A program made the position numbers and the translations under genes. The notes under the pieces are model-generated. The model saw nothing but the letters and a program-made list of their open reading frames with translations, did not search any database and was not told the DNA's origin. Source: Persephonella sp. (GTDB lineage Bacteria; Aquificota; Aquificia; Aquificales; Hydrogenothermaceae). From it: a DNA stretch of 51,093 nt. Of this stretch, positions 35,373-44,886 are shown in pieces. The stretch's first letter is position 1. The number at the start of each line of letters is the position of its first letter. The DNA lies in NCBI GenBank assembly GCA_003978485.1, contig QNZF01000025.1, positions 1 through 51,093 on the forward strand, in the 5' to 3' direction.

Positions 35373-36533
35373 TTATGAAAAATTTATCTTTCTCTTAGAA
35401 TTTTTACTAAAGTTTATATTGAAATCTATTAGCTTAATTTTACCTTTTGTTATTTTAGATATTTTTATAACTGTCTGTTTTTCGGAATTGGTGGCAAAGG
35501 ATATAGCTATTCCTTCCTTTCCTGCCCTTCCAGTTCTACCTATTCTATGGATATAGCTTTCTACGTTATTAGGGAGTTTATAATTATAAACAATCTCAAC
35601 ATCTTTTATATCTAATCCCCTTGAGGCAACATCAGTTGCAATAAGTATATTTATATTATTCTCTTTAAAATCTTTTAATACCTGCTCTCTCTTCCTCTGT
35701 GAAAAATCTCCATGTATAGCACCAACTTTAAAATCATTTTTCTTTAAAAGTTTATACAACTCATCAACATTCTTTTTAGTCTCTGTAAATATAATAGCCT
35801 TTTTATCTGAATGTTTATTCAACAGCTCTTTTAATTTGGAAAATCTTGAGAACTCATTAACTTTAAACAGATACTGTTTAATCTTATCAACAACAACTTC
35901 TTCAGGTTTAACCTTTACAATTTTAAAGTTATCCTTTAAAAACTCCTTAGCCAAAGCCATTATACTGTTAGGAATTGTTGCAGAGAATAGTAAAATCTGT
36001 TTTTCTTCAGGTAATTTAGAATAGATATATCTAATATCGTCTATAAATCCCATATCTAACATTCTGTCAGCTTCATCTAAAACAAATATCTTAATTTTAT
36101 CTAGCCTTAAAACACCTCTATCTATCAAGTCTTTAACTCTTCCCGGAGTTCCAACTACAATTTGATTTTTCTTGTTCTTTAAAAAATTAATCTGTCTATC
36201 TATTGAAGTTCCACCGTAAACTGCTAGAGTAAAAATTCCTCTGTTTCTACTTATCTTTTTTATTTCTTCAGATACCTGTAAAGCTAACTCTCTCGTAGGT
36301 GTTAAGATTAAAGCTTGTGGGTCTTTGTCCTTGGGATTTATTTTCTCTACTATTGGAATTCCAAACGCTAAAGTTTTTCCTGTTCCTGTTTGAGCTTGTC
36401 CTAACAAGTTATGATTTTCCATAATTAAAGGAATGGATTTTTCCTGAATTTCAGTAGGTTTTTCGTATCCTAAATTTTGTAAAGAACTTAACATTTTCTT
36501 TGATAAATTTAAATCTTTGAAACTAATTGACAT
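35373..36533 (-). CDS. DEAD-box ATP-dependent RNA helicase
   Basis: A 386-residue two-lobe helicase with the full motif set: Q-motif (GYEKPTEIQ), AQTGTGKT, PTREL, GTPGR, DEAD, SAT, ATDVASRGLD and HRIGRTGRAG. A short basic tail lacks the RNA-binding domain of DeaD/CsdA, so it is closer to minimal RhlE/CshA-type enzymes. It unwinds RNA during ribosome assembly or mRNA decay, often induced by cold. The ATG follows AAAAAGGAG. The 138-bp leader holds two small hairpins. Confidence 0.95.
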   Translation of the reverse strand: MSISFKDLNLSKKMLSSLQNLGYEKPTEIQEKSIPLIMENHNLLGQAQTGTGKTLAFGIPIVEKINPKDKDPQALILTPTRELALQVSEEIKKISRNRGIFTLAVYGGTSIDRQINFLKNKKNQIVVGTPGRVKDLIDRGVLRLDKIKIFVLDEADRMLDMGFIDDIRYIYSKLPEEKQILLFSATIPNSIMALAKEFLKDNFKIVKVKPEEVVVDKIKQYLFKVNEFSRFSKLKELLNKHSDKKAIIFTETKKNVDELYKLLKKNDFKVGAIHGDFSQRKREQVLKDFKENNINILIATDVASRGLDIKDVEIVYNYKLPNNVESYIHRIGRTGRAGKEGIAISFATNSEKQTVIKISKITKGKIKLIDFNINFSKNSKRKINFS

Positions 36534-36554
36534 AAATTATCTCCTTTTTAATCG

Positions 36555-36639
36555 GTTGGAGCTTAACCAACACTGAGAAACCTAGAGATTTATATTTTAA
36601 GGCTTTTAACTTTCAGTATTGGTAGTAAAGCCCAACATT
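36555..36639 (-). promoter_or_regulatory. Structured 5' leader of the DEAD-box helicase gene
   Basis: Reading toward the helicase, a TTGG...CCAA hairpin (arms 36632-36635 and 36619-36622) is flanked by the weaker outer AGT/ACT pairing. A stable GTTGG-TTAAGCT-CCAAC hairpin (36555-36571) follows, ending some 20 nt before the start codon with AAGGAG between. Both stems use the same TTGG/CCAA core, so alternative pairing is possible. This could be a thermosensitive or self-regulated leader (inference); no known riboswitch class is recognised. Confidence 0.35.
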
Positions 36640-36671
36640 ACTTTTTTAATTTAGCTTTAATGATTATAACA

Positions 36672-37160
36672 TTAATTTTTAGTTTTGGAAGTTTTATATT
36701 TTTCCAAAGCCCGATTTAAGAATTTTTTAAAACTTTCTTCAGTTATTGCACCAAATATTATTACAAGTTTTTTTCCTTCAGGTGTAATAATGTAAGTTGT
36801 AGGTGTTCCTCCAACAGGAAATCTGACAAAGTTTACATTATTATTTGTGTATATAGGAAATATAGGGTCTGATAAATCCCCTTTTGGACTATCTATCACT
36901 ATTCCTATTATTTGAAACTTATCTCTATATTCAGGAGAAGATATAACTTTCTTCATTATAGGTATCTCTTTCATACAGGATACACAGGAGTAAGCTAAAA
37001 AATTAACCACTATAAGTTTATCTTCAGGTAATGGAATAGGATTACCATTTTTATCAACTAAAATGTATTTAGAAAGATTTTTTGTTTTGCTTTCTTCAGT
37101 TTTGTTATTACAACTTACAATAAAAATGAAAAAAAGAAGGAAGATTAATACTTTTCTCAT
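36672..37160 (-). CDS. Thioredoxin-fold (TlpA/ResA-like) lipoprotein
   Basis: A 162-residue protein with lipobox IVSC (Cys17) after a hydrophobic signal and a thioredoxin-like fold. The active-site CVSC (59-62, in AYSCVSCMKEIP) and the cis-proline GGTPTTYIITPEG (118-130) are visible. Lipid-anchored TlpA/ResA-like proteins reduce disulfides or assist cytochrome c maturation outside the membrane. It follows mtnD by 2 bp, so the two share an mRNA, although no functional link is obvious. Confidence 0.85.
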   Translation of the reverse strand: MRKVLIFLLFFIFIVSCNNKTEESKTKNLSKYILVDKNGNPIPLPEDKLIVVNFLAYSCVSCMKEIPIMKKVISSPEYRDKFQIIGIVIDSPKGDLSDPIFPIYTNNNVNFVRFPVGGTPTTYIITPEGKKLVIIFGAITEESFKKFLNRALEKYKTSKTKN

Positions 37161-37162
37161 AT

Positions 37163-37702
37163 CTAATCCTTCATAGTAGCCTTCTCATTTTCGTTATATA
37201 TAGCTTCCCAGCCTTCAGGAGTTTTAAAAACTCTTATACATTTTATTTTCCTGTTTTCATCAAGTTCAAACCAATGTCTAGCACCTGCAGGGACAACTAT
37301 CAAATCTCCAGCTCCAACATGTACTTCCACAACTTCGCCATCTATTTTTATTGGAAATATTCCACTGCCATCTACTACAAATCTAACCTCATCATCTATA
37401 TGATGGTGTTCTCTTTTAAACTTCTCCAGTAAAGCATCTAAATTAGGTGTTTTGTCGGAAAGTATAACAATATCTTCAGTTATATAACCTTTCTCTTTTT
37501 TTAATTTTTCTAACTCTTCTCTATAAGCTTCAATTATTGCCTTCTCTTCTTCTTCTGATAACTCGTAATTTTTCCTTAAATCCTCAGGAAGTCTTTCTAC
37601 TCCCCATCTATCAAAAACAACACCGTATTTGTTCAAAAATTCTTTTATCTCTTTATCATCTTCTATAACCTTTCCAGAATTTCTAAAAACAAGTTTTGCC
37701 AT
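37163..37702 (-). CDS. mtnD: Acireductone dioxygenase
   Basis: A 179-residue cupin enzyme of methionine salvage. The metal ligands are His99, His101 and Glu105 in REHHHIDDEVRFVVDG, plus His143 in PAGARHWFELDE. With Fe it yields the methionine precursor 2-keto-4-methylthiobutyrate, and with Ni an off-pathway product. The N-terminal segment AIIEAYREELEKLKKEKGY and the late RVFKTPEGWEAIY are typical. SD GGAGG precedes the ATG by several bases. Other mtn genes are not in the window. Confidence 0.95.
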   Translation of the reverse strand: MAKLVFRNSGKVIEDDKEIKEFLNKYGVVFDRWGVERLPEDLRKNYELSEEEEKAIIEAYREELEKLKKEKGYITEDIVILSDKTPNLDALLEKFKREHHHIDDEVRFVVDGSGIFPIKIDGEVVEVHVGAGDLIVVPAGARHWFELDENRKIKCIRVFKTPEGWEAIYNENEKATMKD

Positions 37703-37814
37703 CTTAAACCTCCGTATTTTTATTTGATTACGATTTTAAATTAATAAAATTGCATATTACAACTATTATATTGTAAATTTAGTGGTGAAGATTAAATCTT
37801 GGAAGGATTTTAAA

Positions 37815-38396
37815 ATGGAAGATTTAACAATCCTTTTACAAAATCATTGGTTATTAATCCTTTTAATCTTAATTATCCTGTTTGCAATTTGGAAGTTTGT
37901 AAACATCTATAACTCAATTATCGTTGCTGAGAATGAAATAGACAATATGAAAGGTGCTATAGACAGTTTACTAAAAATGAAGTTTAACCTAATTGATAAC
38001 TTAGTAAATATTGTAAAAGGTTATATGAAATATGAAAGGGAAACCTTAGAAAAAATAGTAAGATTACGGAATAAAGTAGATAAAGAAAAGGATTTTATAA
38101 AGAGAAATGAAATAGACAGAGAAATAAATCCTTATTTAAGGACACTTTTTATACAGGTAGAGAACTATCCAGAGTTAAAGGCAAATCAAAATGTTTTAGA
38201 TTTACAAAGAACTCTATACGATATAGAAAGTCAGATTGCTGCTGCAAGAAGAGGGTATAACGATGCGATAGTTAACTACAACAATATTATAGAGACCTTT
38301 CCATCTAATATTGTGGCAAATATGTTTAACTTTAAACCTAAGAAAGTATTCAGACTAGATGAGAGTAGAGATGAAAATATATATATCACCCTTTAA
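37815..38396 (+). CDS. LemA family protein
   Basis: About 193 residues: an N-terminal transmembrane helix (LLILLILIILFAIWKFV), then a LemA helical bundle with VAENEIDNMKGAIDSLLKMKFNLIDNLVNIVKGYMKYERET (the family uses v..r.q...e..l..R..li.nLv). The end has YNDAIVNYNNIIETFPSNIVANMFNFKPKKVF. The ATG at 37815 is favoured because GGAAGG lies nine bases upstream; an in-frame GTG at 37782 would add 11 residues. It is followed after 20 bp by a DUF3137-like membrane protein, a pairing seen elsewhere for LemA. Confidence 0.93.
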   Translation: MEDLTILLQNHWLLILLILIILFAIWKFVNIYNSIIVAENEIDNMKGAIDSLLKMKFNLIDNLVNIVKGYMKYERETLEKIVRLRNKVDKEKDFIKRNEIDREINPYLRTLFIQVENYPELKANQNVLDLQRTLYDIESQIAAARRGYNDAIVNYNNIIETFPSNIVANMFNFKPKKVFRLDESRDENIYITL

Positions 38397-38416
38397 AAAT
38401 TTTTAGGTAGTTTGTT

Positions 38417-39868
38417 ATGGCTGAAACAAATGATTTTAACCTTGATAGTCTCAAAGATTTATACTGTAAATATTTAAAAGGAGAGGTTAGATACAAAAAA
38501 AGTATATTTTTTGCTGTTATATTTTTTTTGTTAGCTATATTATCATTTGTCTTAAATATTAACTCATTTTACGAGGATATTAGAAAAATACTTCTATTTT
38601 TTTATGAAGATGATAGTATATTTGCAGTAATACTCCTTATTGTGTTAGCTATTTTAATTGCAATATATGCTATTTTTAAAGAGAAATTATCTTTATCTCA
38701 AAGTATATTTTTACCTTTATCAAGTATTCTATTTTTCTTGCCTGTAATCGTAGCCAGCACTTATTTGGGTCTTATTGGGCTTAGTTTAATGATTTTTATA
38801 CTAATATCTATATTTTTCTTTATTTTAGGTATAGATATAGAACCTGAAGAAAAATTACTCTTTATAATTAAAATTTTCGGAGAAATAACACAGTTTATAT
38901 TAGTTATTTTTATAAAGTTAGCGAATTATATAGCCTTTATTTTAATTTATATAATAGATTTTATACATCAGAACTGGATTTATTTAACAATAACTTTTTC
39001 AATTCTAAGCTTTTTTAACCTATATAAGATGTTTAAAAATGAAAATAATTATAAGGAATTAATTTATAAAAAAATTATAACTCCACTTACCAAAGTATAC
39101 GGATGTAATATAACGAAAACAGGATTAGACAAAAAAGTAGTAAAAGATTGTGAAATAATAGAGTATACAGATAAAGTTAATATATACAAGGAAAGTTGTA
39201 GTTGTATAGTAAAAGAGTATTATATAGTTAGTACAAGAAATAAAATAAGCTCAATTAACAATGATTTTGAGTTCAGTTTTGTTAAAGTAGAGTTCAAAAC
39301 GGATGTTTATGATTGTAATACAGATAAAGATTGCACTCCTCCTGACAAAGAAGAAAGGATTACATTTGAAGGTATTCTGTATCATTTAGAGCTAAATAAA
39401 GAATTAACTAAGCTAGATATTGAGTTTATAATAAAAAATGTGTTTTTTGAGAATATAAATAAAGAAAACCTAATTAAGGTAGATTATCCTAAGTTTAATG
39501 AATTTTTAGCTTTGGAAGTATACTATAAAAATCAAGCTGGAAGTAAAACGGATTTAATAATAGAAGCTAAAAGGATTTTTAATCCATACATCGCAGAAAA
39601 AATATTAGATATATTCTATATTTTCAAATTTTCCAAATTGAGAATATATAAAAAAGATTTATATATGACAATAAATGAAAGAGAAATTTTATTTCCTTAC
39701 GAATATCATGATGAAGGTTTGAAAATATGTAAAGAACATTTAGATTTATTAATCTATTTAATGAATTTTAAATACTATCTATTAGAAATATTGCATCAAA
39801 AACAGCCCAATAATTACAGATTTTTTGTTAATGAAAATTCAAAGCTTGTGGATTTTGCAAGATTTTAA
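38417..39868 (+). CDS. DUF3137-like multi-helix membrane protein, partner of LemA
   Basis: A 483-residue protein: a short soluble N-terminus, about seven transmembrane helices (roughly 24-210), and a large soluble domain (215-483). The soluble domain resembles DUF3137 in KVDYPKFNEFLALEVYY, the IEAKRIFNPYIAEKILDIF block (equivalent to the 'ARYILTP' motif) and LYMTINEREILFPYEY. FEGILYHLELNKEL matches the 'FxGlf' motif. It carries a cysteine-rich insert with CSC at about 258-260 and DCNTDKDC at about 300-307. DUF3137 usually has two membrane helices, so seven is unusual. Role unknown. Confidence 0.65.
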   Translation: MAETNDFNLDSLKDLYCKYLKGEVRYKKSIFFAVIFFLLAILSFVLNINSFYEDIRKILLFFYEDDSIFAVILLIVLAILIAIYAIFKEKLSLSQSIFLPLSSILFFLPVIVASTYLGLIGLSLMIFILISIFFFILGIDIEPEEKLLFIIKIFGEITQFILVIFIKLANYIAFILIYIIDFIHQNWIYLTITFSILSFFNLYKMFKNENNYKELIYKKIITPLTKVYGCNITKTGLDKKVVKDCEIIEYTDKVNIYKESCSCIVKEYYIVSTRNKISSINNDFEFSFVKVEFKTDVYDCNTDKDCTPPDKEERITFEGILYHLELNKELTKLDIEFIIKNVFFENINKENLIKVDYPKFNEFLALEVYYKNQAGSKTDLIIEAKRIFNPYIAEKILDIFYIFKFSKLRIYKKDLYMTINEREILFPYEYHDEGLKICKEHLDLLIYLMNFKYYLLEILHQKQPNNYRFFVNENSKLVDFARF

Positions 39869-39915
39869 ATTTGAATAATTTTTAAAAATAAAAAAAAAGA
39901 AAAAAAGGGAAAAGA

Positions 39916-42153
39916 TTATATACTGTCTATTATTCTGTTGAATGTTTCACTAGGTCTCATAGCTTTTGTAGTTTTTTCGTCGTCAGGATGATAGTATCCA
40001 CCTATGTCTTTAGGAGAACCTTCAGTTGCTTTAATCTCCTCAAGTATTTTTTCTTCGTTAGCTTTTAACTCTGCGTAAACTTTAGCAAATTTTTCTGCCA
40101 ATTCTTTATCTTCAGTTTGTTCTGCTAAAGCTTCAGCCCAGTACATAGCTAAGTAGAAGTGAGAACCTCTAGTATCTAACTGACCAACTTTTCTCTTAGG
40201 TGTTTTATCGTTGTCTAGATATTTAGCTATAGCCTTTGATAAAGCATCTGCCACTATATCAATTCTTGGATTGTCTTTATTGTGAAGAGCCTTTAATTGT
40301 TTTTTAGCAAGTTTTAAAGCTTCAACAAATGCTAAAAACTCTCCTAAACTATCCCATCTTAAGTGTCCTTCTTTTACAAACTGTTCTACGTGTTTAGGTG
40401 CTGAACCACCTGCTCCAGTTTCAAATACACCACCACCATTTATTAGAGGAACAATAGATAATGATCTTGCAGATGTACCAACTTCTATTATTGGGAATAG
40501 GTCAGTTAAATAATCCCTTAAAACGTTTCCGGTTGCTCCTATTGTATTTTCTCCATTTCTAAATCTAGCTAAAGTGTATTTCATAGCGTCTTGAGGAGCT
40601 TTTATATAAATCTCCAATCCTTCTATATCATATTTAGGTAATTCTTCTTTAACTTTTTCTATTAAGTTTTTGTCGTGAGCTCTGTATTCATCCAACCAGA
40701 AAACAACAGGGTATCCTGTTTCTTTAGCTCTGTTTATCGCTAATTTAATCCAATCTCTTATTGCTATATCTTTAGTTATGCAACTTCTCCATATATCTCC
40801 TTCGTTTACACAATGTTCTATTAATACATTACCATCTTCATCAACAACTTTTATTTTTCCATCTGCAGGTGGGAAAAATGTTTTGTCGTGAGAGCCGTAT
40901 TCTTCAGCCTTCATTGCCATCAATCCGACGTTTTGAACAGTACCGATTTTTGTAGGGTCAAACTGTCCTCTAGCTTTTATATCTTCAACTATCTCTTTAT
41001 ACATAGTTGCATAACTTCTGTCTGGAATACATAAAACTGTGTCATCTGTCTCACCATCAGGTCCCCAACCTTGTAGACCGTTTTTAATAACTGCCGGTAC
41101 AGATGCGTCAATGATAACGTCGTTAGGTCTGTGTAAGTTTGTAATTCCCTTATCACTGTCAACCATATACATTCTTGGTCTTTTAGCGTAAATTTCCTCT
41201 AAAGTTTTCTTTATAGCTTTTTGCTTATCTTCAGGTAATTTAGATAATTTATTTTCTAAATCTATTAAACCGTTATTTGGATTAAACCCTATCTCTTCTA
41301 ACTCTTTTCCATGTTTTTCAAACAGTTCTTTATAGTAAACCCTTATAGCATCTCCAAATATGACAGGGTCAGATACTCTCATCATTGTAGCTTTAACGTG
41401 TAGAGAGAATAAAATATCGTCTTCTTTAGCCCTGTCTATAACTTCTGCAAAGTATTCTCTTAGCTTTTCTCTATCCATATAAGTACCATCAACAACATCA
41501 CCTTGCCCAACTTCAACTTCTTTTAGAACAGTTTGGTTTCCATTCTCATCTTCAAAGATATATTTGATTTTAGTATCTTTTTGGATAATAACAGATTTTT
41601 CATTTTCGTAGAAATCACCAGATTTCATATGTGCAACATGGGATTTTGAGCTAGGCTTAACTTCTTTTAATCTGTGTGGATGTTTTTTTGCATACTCTTT
41701 AACAACCTCCGCTAATCTTCTGTCAGAGTTTCCTTGTCTTAAAACCGGGTTAACTACCGAACCTACACATTTCATATACCTTTCTCTTATTTCTTTTTCT
41801 TCTTCTGTTTTTGGTTCTTCTGGAAAGTCTGGCAGTGGATAACCTTGTTCCTGTAATTCTTTAATCGTAGCTATTAACTGTGGAAGGGATGCAGATATGT
41901 TAGGAAGCTTCATTATATTTGCTTCAGGTTTCCATACAAGTTCACCTAAATATGCTAAATCGTCGTTAACTCTTTTGTCTTCAGGTAAGATGTCAGAAAA
42001 CTGTGCTAATACTCTACCTGCTAAAGAAATATCCCTAACTTCAATCTCTACATCTGCGTCTTTAGTAAAAGCTTTCATTATTGGTAATAGAGAATAACTT
42101 GCCAACTGCGGTGCTTCATCAACCTTTGTCCATATAATTTTAGCCTTCGCCAT
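39916..42153 (-). CDS. icd: Isocitrate dehydrogenase (NADP+), monomeric type
   Basis: A 745-residue monomeric IDH, as shown by length and sequence: [21 protein letters not shown] at the start, [46 protein letters not shown], and the C-terminal [21 protein letters not shown]. It interconverts isocitrate and 2-oxoglutarate; in an autotroph using the reductive TCA cycle it would run in the carboxylating direction (inference). The ATG at 42151-42153 follows AAGGAGG by eight bases; a further ATG nine codons upstream is less likely. Confidence 0.96.
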   Translation of the reverse strand: MAKAKIIWTKVDEAPQLASYSLLPIMKAFTKDADVEIEVRDISLAGRVLAQFSDILPEDKRVNDDLAYLGELVWKPEANIMKLPNISASLPQLIATIKELQEQGYPLPDFPEEPKTEEEKEIRERYMKCVGSVVNPVLRQGNSDRRLAEVVKEYAKKHPHRLKEVKPSSKSHVAHMKSGDFYENEKSVIIQKDTKIKYIFEDENGNQTVLKEVEVGQGDVVDGTYMDREKLREYFAEVIDRAKEDDILFSLHVKATMMRVSDPVIFGDAIRVYYKELFEKHGKELEEIGFNPNNGLIDLENKLSKLPEDKQKAIKKTLEEIYAKRPRMYMVDSDKGITNLHRPNDVIIDASVPAVIKNGLQGWGPDGETDDTVLCIPDRSYATMYKEIVEDIKARGQFDPTKIGTVQNVGLMAMKAEEYGSHDKTFFPPADGKIKVVDEDGNVLIEHCVNEGDIWRSCITKDIAIRDWIKLAINRAKETGYPVVFWLDEYRAHDKNLIEKVKEELPKYDIEGLEIYIKAPQDAMKYTLARFRNGENTIGATGNVLRDYLTDLFPIIEVGTSARSLSIVPLINGGGVFETGAGGSAPKHVEQFVKEGHLRWDSLGEFLAFVEALKLAKKQLKALHNKDNPRIDIVADALSKAIAKYLDNDKTPKRKVGQLDTRGSHFYLAMYWAEALAEQTEDKELAEKFAKVYAELKANEEKILEEIKATEGSPKDIGGYYHPDDEKTTKAMRPSETFNRIIDSI

Positions 42154-42294
42154 ACGGTAAACCTCCTTACAATTTCTCATAAATATTTTGGATTAATTAT
42201 TATACATAAAAAATCAAACAGTGTTTTAAAAATTTCGTTCAATTGTATAAGAGACTAAATTTAATATTTAGTAGAAAATTGATAAAAAATTTGA

Positions 42295-42323
42295 TTGATA
42301 TTTTATAAATTTTTGTATATAAT
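42295..42323 (+). promoter_or_regulatory. Promoter of the peroxiredoxin gene
   Basis: TTGATA (42295-42300) and a perfect TATAAT (42318-42323) are separated by 17 bp, 34 bp before the start codon. The leader is short and carries a GGGAGG ribosome-binding site. No operator palindrome is obvious. Confidence 0.65.
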
Positions 42324-42356
42324 TATTTAAAATAAATTAAAAAGGGAGGTATTAAA

Positions 42357-43028
42357 ATGGAAGAAGTAAGCAGATTTCCTCTTATAGGTGAGGAATTTCC
42401 AAAATTAACTGTAAAAACAACTCAAGGAGTTAAAACTTTACCTGATGACTATAAAGGGAAATGGTTCGTTTTATTCAGCCATCCTGCAGATTTTACACCA
42501 GTTTGTACAACTGAGTTTGTAGCATTTCAAATGAAAAAGGAAGAGTTTGATAAATTAAATTGTGAATTAATTGGTTTATCAATTGACCAAGTGTTCTCAC
42601 ATATTAAATGGATTGAATGGATTAAGGAAAACAGAGGATATGAAATCACTTTTCCAATTATAGCTGACGATATGGGTGAAGTAGCTAAAAGACTAGGTAT
42701 GATACATCCTAAAAAGGGAACGAACACAGTTAGAGCTGTATTTATAGTTGATGATAAAGGAATAGTAAGAGCTATACTTTACTATCCTCAAGAAGTAGGA
42801 AGAAATATAAATGAAATATTAAGAACTGTAAAAGCTTTACAAACAAGTGATAAGTATGGTGTTGCAACTCCTGCTAATTGGCCAGAAAATCCAGTGTTAA
42901 AAGACAGAGTTATAATACCACCTGCTACATCTATCCAAGAAAAAGAGGAAAGATTGGAAAGAGCTAAGAAAGGTGAAATTGAATGTTTTGATTGGTGGTT
43001 CTGCCATAAATCTTTAGATGAAAAATAA
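42357..43028 (+). CDS. Peroxiredoxin (Prx6/archaeal-type)
   Basis: A 223-residue peroxidase. The peroxidatic Cys50 is in [13 protein letters not shown]; two C-terminal cysteines (210 and 216, in CFDWWFC) match the three-cysteine archaeal-type enzymes, where the resolving cysteine lies in that tail. Conserved [15 protein letters not shown] and YYPQEVGRN support the family. It reduces H2O2 and organic peroxides, useful in a microaerophilic thermophile. It has its own strong promoter and is divergent from icd. Confidence 0.95.
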   Translation: MEEVSRFPLIGEEFPKLTVKTTQGVKTLPDDYKGKWFVLFSHPADFTPVCTTEFVAFQMKKEEFDKLNCELIGLSIDQVFSHIKWIEWIKENRGYEITFPIIADDMGEVAKRLGMIHPKKGTNTVRAVFIVDDKGIVRAILYYPQEVGRNINEILRTVKALQTSDKYGVATPANWPENPVLKDRVIIPPATSIQEKEERLERAKKGEIECFDWWFCHKSLDEK

Positions 43029-43097
43029 AATTATTCTTTCTTTTTTCCTTTTTTCTATTAAACTATGGGAGATAAACTTTCAGTTTAAATTTTTAAG

Positions 43098-43634
43098 GTG
43101 AAAAACAAAATATCTGAAGAAAAAGCTTTTACTCTTTTAGAGTTAATAGTAGTTATAACTTTATTGTCCGTTTTATTTGCACTTATAGGCTTTACATTTA
43201 TAAAAAATATAGAAGGTAGCATTTATACATCTGAAAAGATATATAGTGCTGTTAAAGAAATATCCGTATACAACCAGTTAGAAAAACAGATTTTTTCTAA
43301 AAAAACTACTAATAAAAATATATCAATTCTTTTGTCAGAGAACAGACTTTCCTTTTATACAGGTTATCCTATATTCTACACAGGATTTGTTAGAGCTGAG
43401 TATGTAATACAGGAAGAAGATAATAAAAAGGTATTAATTTATGAAGAATTTCCGTATATAGATGGGCAACTTGGAACAGAAGGATTAAAAAAGGTTAACT
43501 TAGGAAAGTTTGATAATCTGTCTATAGAAGTAATTAAAGACAGAAAAGTTTATAAAAGCTATAAAAATAAAGATTTCCCAGATTTAATAAAAATAGAAAT
43601 TGATAACAATATTTATTATATAAAAGCTAAATAA
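43098..43634 (+). CDS. Type IV prepilin-like protein (pseudopilin)
   Basis: A 178-residue protein with a class III prepilin leader: EEKA^FTLLELIVVITLLS, cleavage expected after Ala10, N-methyl-Phe11 and the conserved Glu at +5. One hydrophobic helix (about 11-33) is followed by a soluble beta-rich domain. The start is GTG at 43098. It probably belongs to a type IV pilus or type II secretion system, or a DNA-uptake pseudopilus. No other pilin gene adjoins it; the PilB-type ATPase gene is about 1.3 kb away on the other strand. Confidence 0.85.
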   Translation: MKNKISEEKAFTLLELIVVITLLSVLFALIGFTFIKNIEGSIYTSEKIYSAVKEISVYNQLEKQIFSKKTTNKNISILLSENRLSFYTGYPIFYTGFVRAEYVIQEEDNKKVLIYEEFPYIDGQLGTEGLKKVNLGKFDNLSIEVIKDRKVYKSYKNKDFPDLIKIEIDNNIYYIKAK

Positions 43635-43638
43635 AAAG

Positions 43639-44715
43639 TTATCTTTTTTTCTTACCACAGGCTTCCTTTAGACCAGCTTTACATAGATATTGCATAATAT
43701 CGTTTCTAACACCATAATCTTTTGCTAAATTTAAATAGTATATTGCTTTATTAGGGTTTTTATTGAATATTTCTCCCTTCATAAAAAGCAAAGATAAACT
43801 TAAACAGCCTGAACCGTCTTTTAAATCACAACCTTTTTTCAAATAGCATATTGAATTTATACTCTGTTTTTTTCCATAAAAGATTATTCCAGATAGAGAA
43901 CAACCTTTTCCAGAATTGAGGTTATCACAAGCATACTTAAAATATTTTAAAGCTTTAATTTTGTCTTTCTTTACTCCTTTACCAGAGTAATAAATATAAC
44001 CGATATATAAACAAGCGTTTTCTATATCTAAATAACAACTTTTATCAAGATAATTTAATGCTTTATCTATATTTTTACTATCCTTTAAATATATCTTTGC
44101 TAATAAATAACAACCTTTAGTATATTTTAAATTACAACTTTTACCTAAAAATTTTTCAGCATTTATATAATCATTTTTCTTATAGTGTAGAGCACCTAAA
44201 TCAAAGCAAGCTTTCGGATATTCCAATTCACAGGCTTTTAATAGATGATTGAGGGATGATTTTTTATCAATATATGCAAGCTTATAACAACTTACTGAAT
44301 TATTTAAATCACAACCTTTAGAATAATATTCTATAGCTTTATCTTTATTATCTAGCTTTGAATAATAATCTCCCAATATTAAACAGGATGTTGCTATACC
44401 ATTTTTACACTCGTTAGATAGTAAAAAAAGACCCTTTTTTAAAAACTGCTGATTATCAGTTATACGGAAGGCTTTTAAACAACTGTATCCGCATTCCTGT
44501 TTACATAAATAATTTAGTAAATAATTATTACTCTCTTTTGTTTCAATTAGATAATCATTGCATTTCTGTATAAATGTCTTTTTGTCAATAGACATATAAT
44601 TAATTTTTATATCTTCTTTTACTATTTCTGATTTTTTTATTATTTTAGATTTACTTACCTCACCACAGGAAAAAGTTAATAAGATAGCTAAAAACAGTAT
44701 AAAAATTCTAAACAT
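43639..44715 (-). CDS. Sel1-repeat, cysteine-rich lipoprotein (Hcp-like)
   Basis: A 358-residue protein with lipobox LTFSC (Cys17) and about eight Sel1-like repeats. Most repeats carry a Cys pair at matching positions (for example ACELEYPKACFDLGALHY, SCNLKYTKGCYLLAKIY, GCDLKDGSGCLSLSLLF). This is the disulfide-locked pattern of Helicobacter-type Hcp proteins. It would be an exported protein-binding scaffold. Function in this organism is unknown. It is convergent with the prepilin gene, 4 bp away. Confidence 0.85.
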   Translation of the reverse strand: MFRIFILFLAILLTFSCGEVSKSKIIKKSEIVKEDIKINYMSIDKKTFIQKCNDYLIETKESNNYLLNYLCKQECGYSCLKAFRITDNQQFLKKGLFLLSNECKNGIATSCLILGDYYSKLDNKDKAIEYYSKGCDLNNSVSCYKLAYIDKKSSLNHLLKACELEYPKACFDLGALHYKKNDYINAEKFLGKSCNLKYTKGCYLLAKIYLKDSKNIDKALNYLDKSCYLDIENACLYIGYIYYSGKGVKKDKIKALKYFKYACDNLNSGKGCSLSGIIFYGKKQSINSICYLKKGCDLKDGSGCLSLSLLFMKGEIFNKNPNKAIYYLNLAKDYGVRNDIMQYLCKAGLKEACGKKKR

Positions 44716-44886
44716 AATATTTAAACCTCTGTTGATAAATTTAAACTAAATTATACCAATAGAAAACTGCTAAAAATTGTAAGTATTTTAAGGGTTTGTT
44801 GAATATTAAATTTTTTATTTAACAAAAACAATTCAAAGTGATGTGAATTTTTCCAATATGAAAGAAAAGATATAAAAGAGAAAAGT

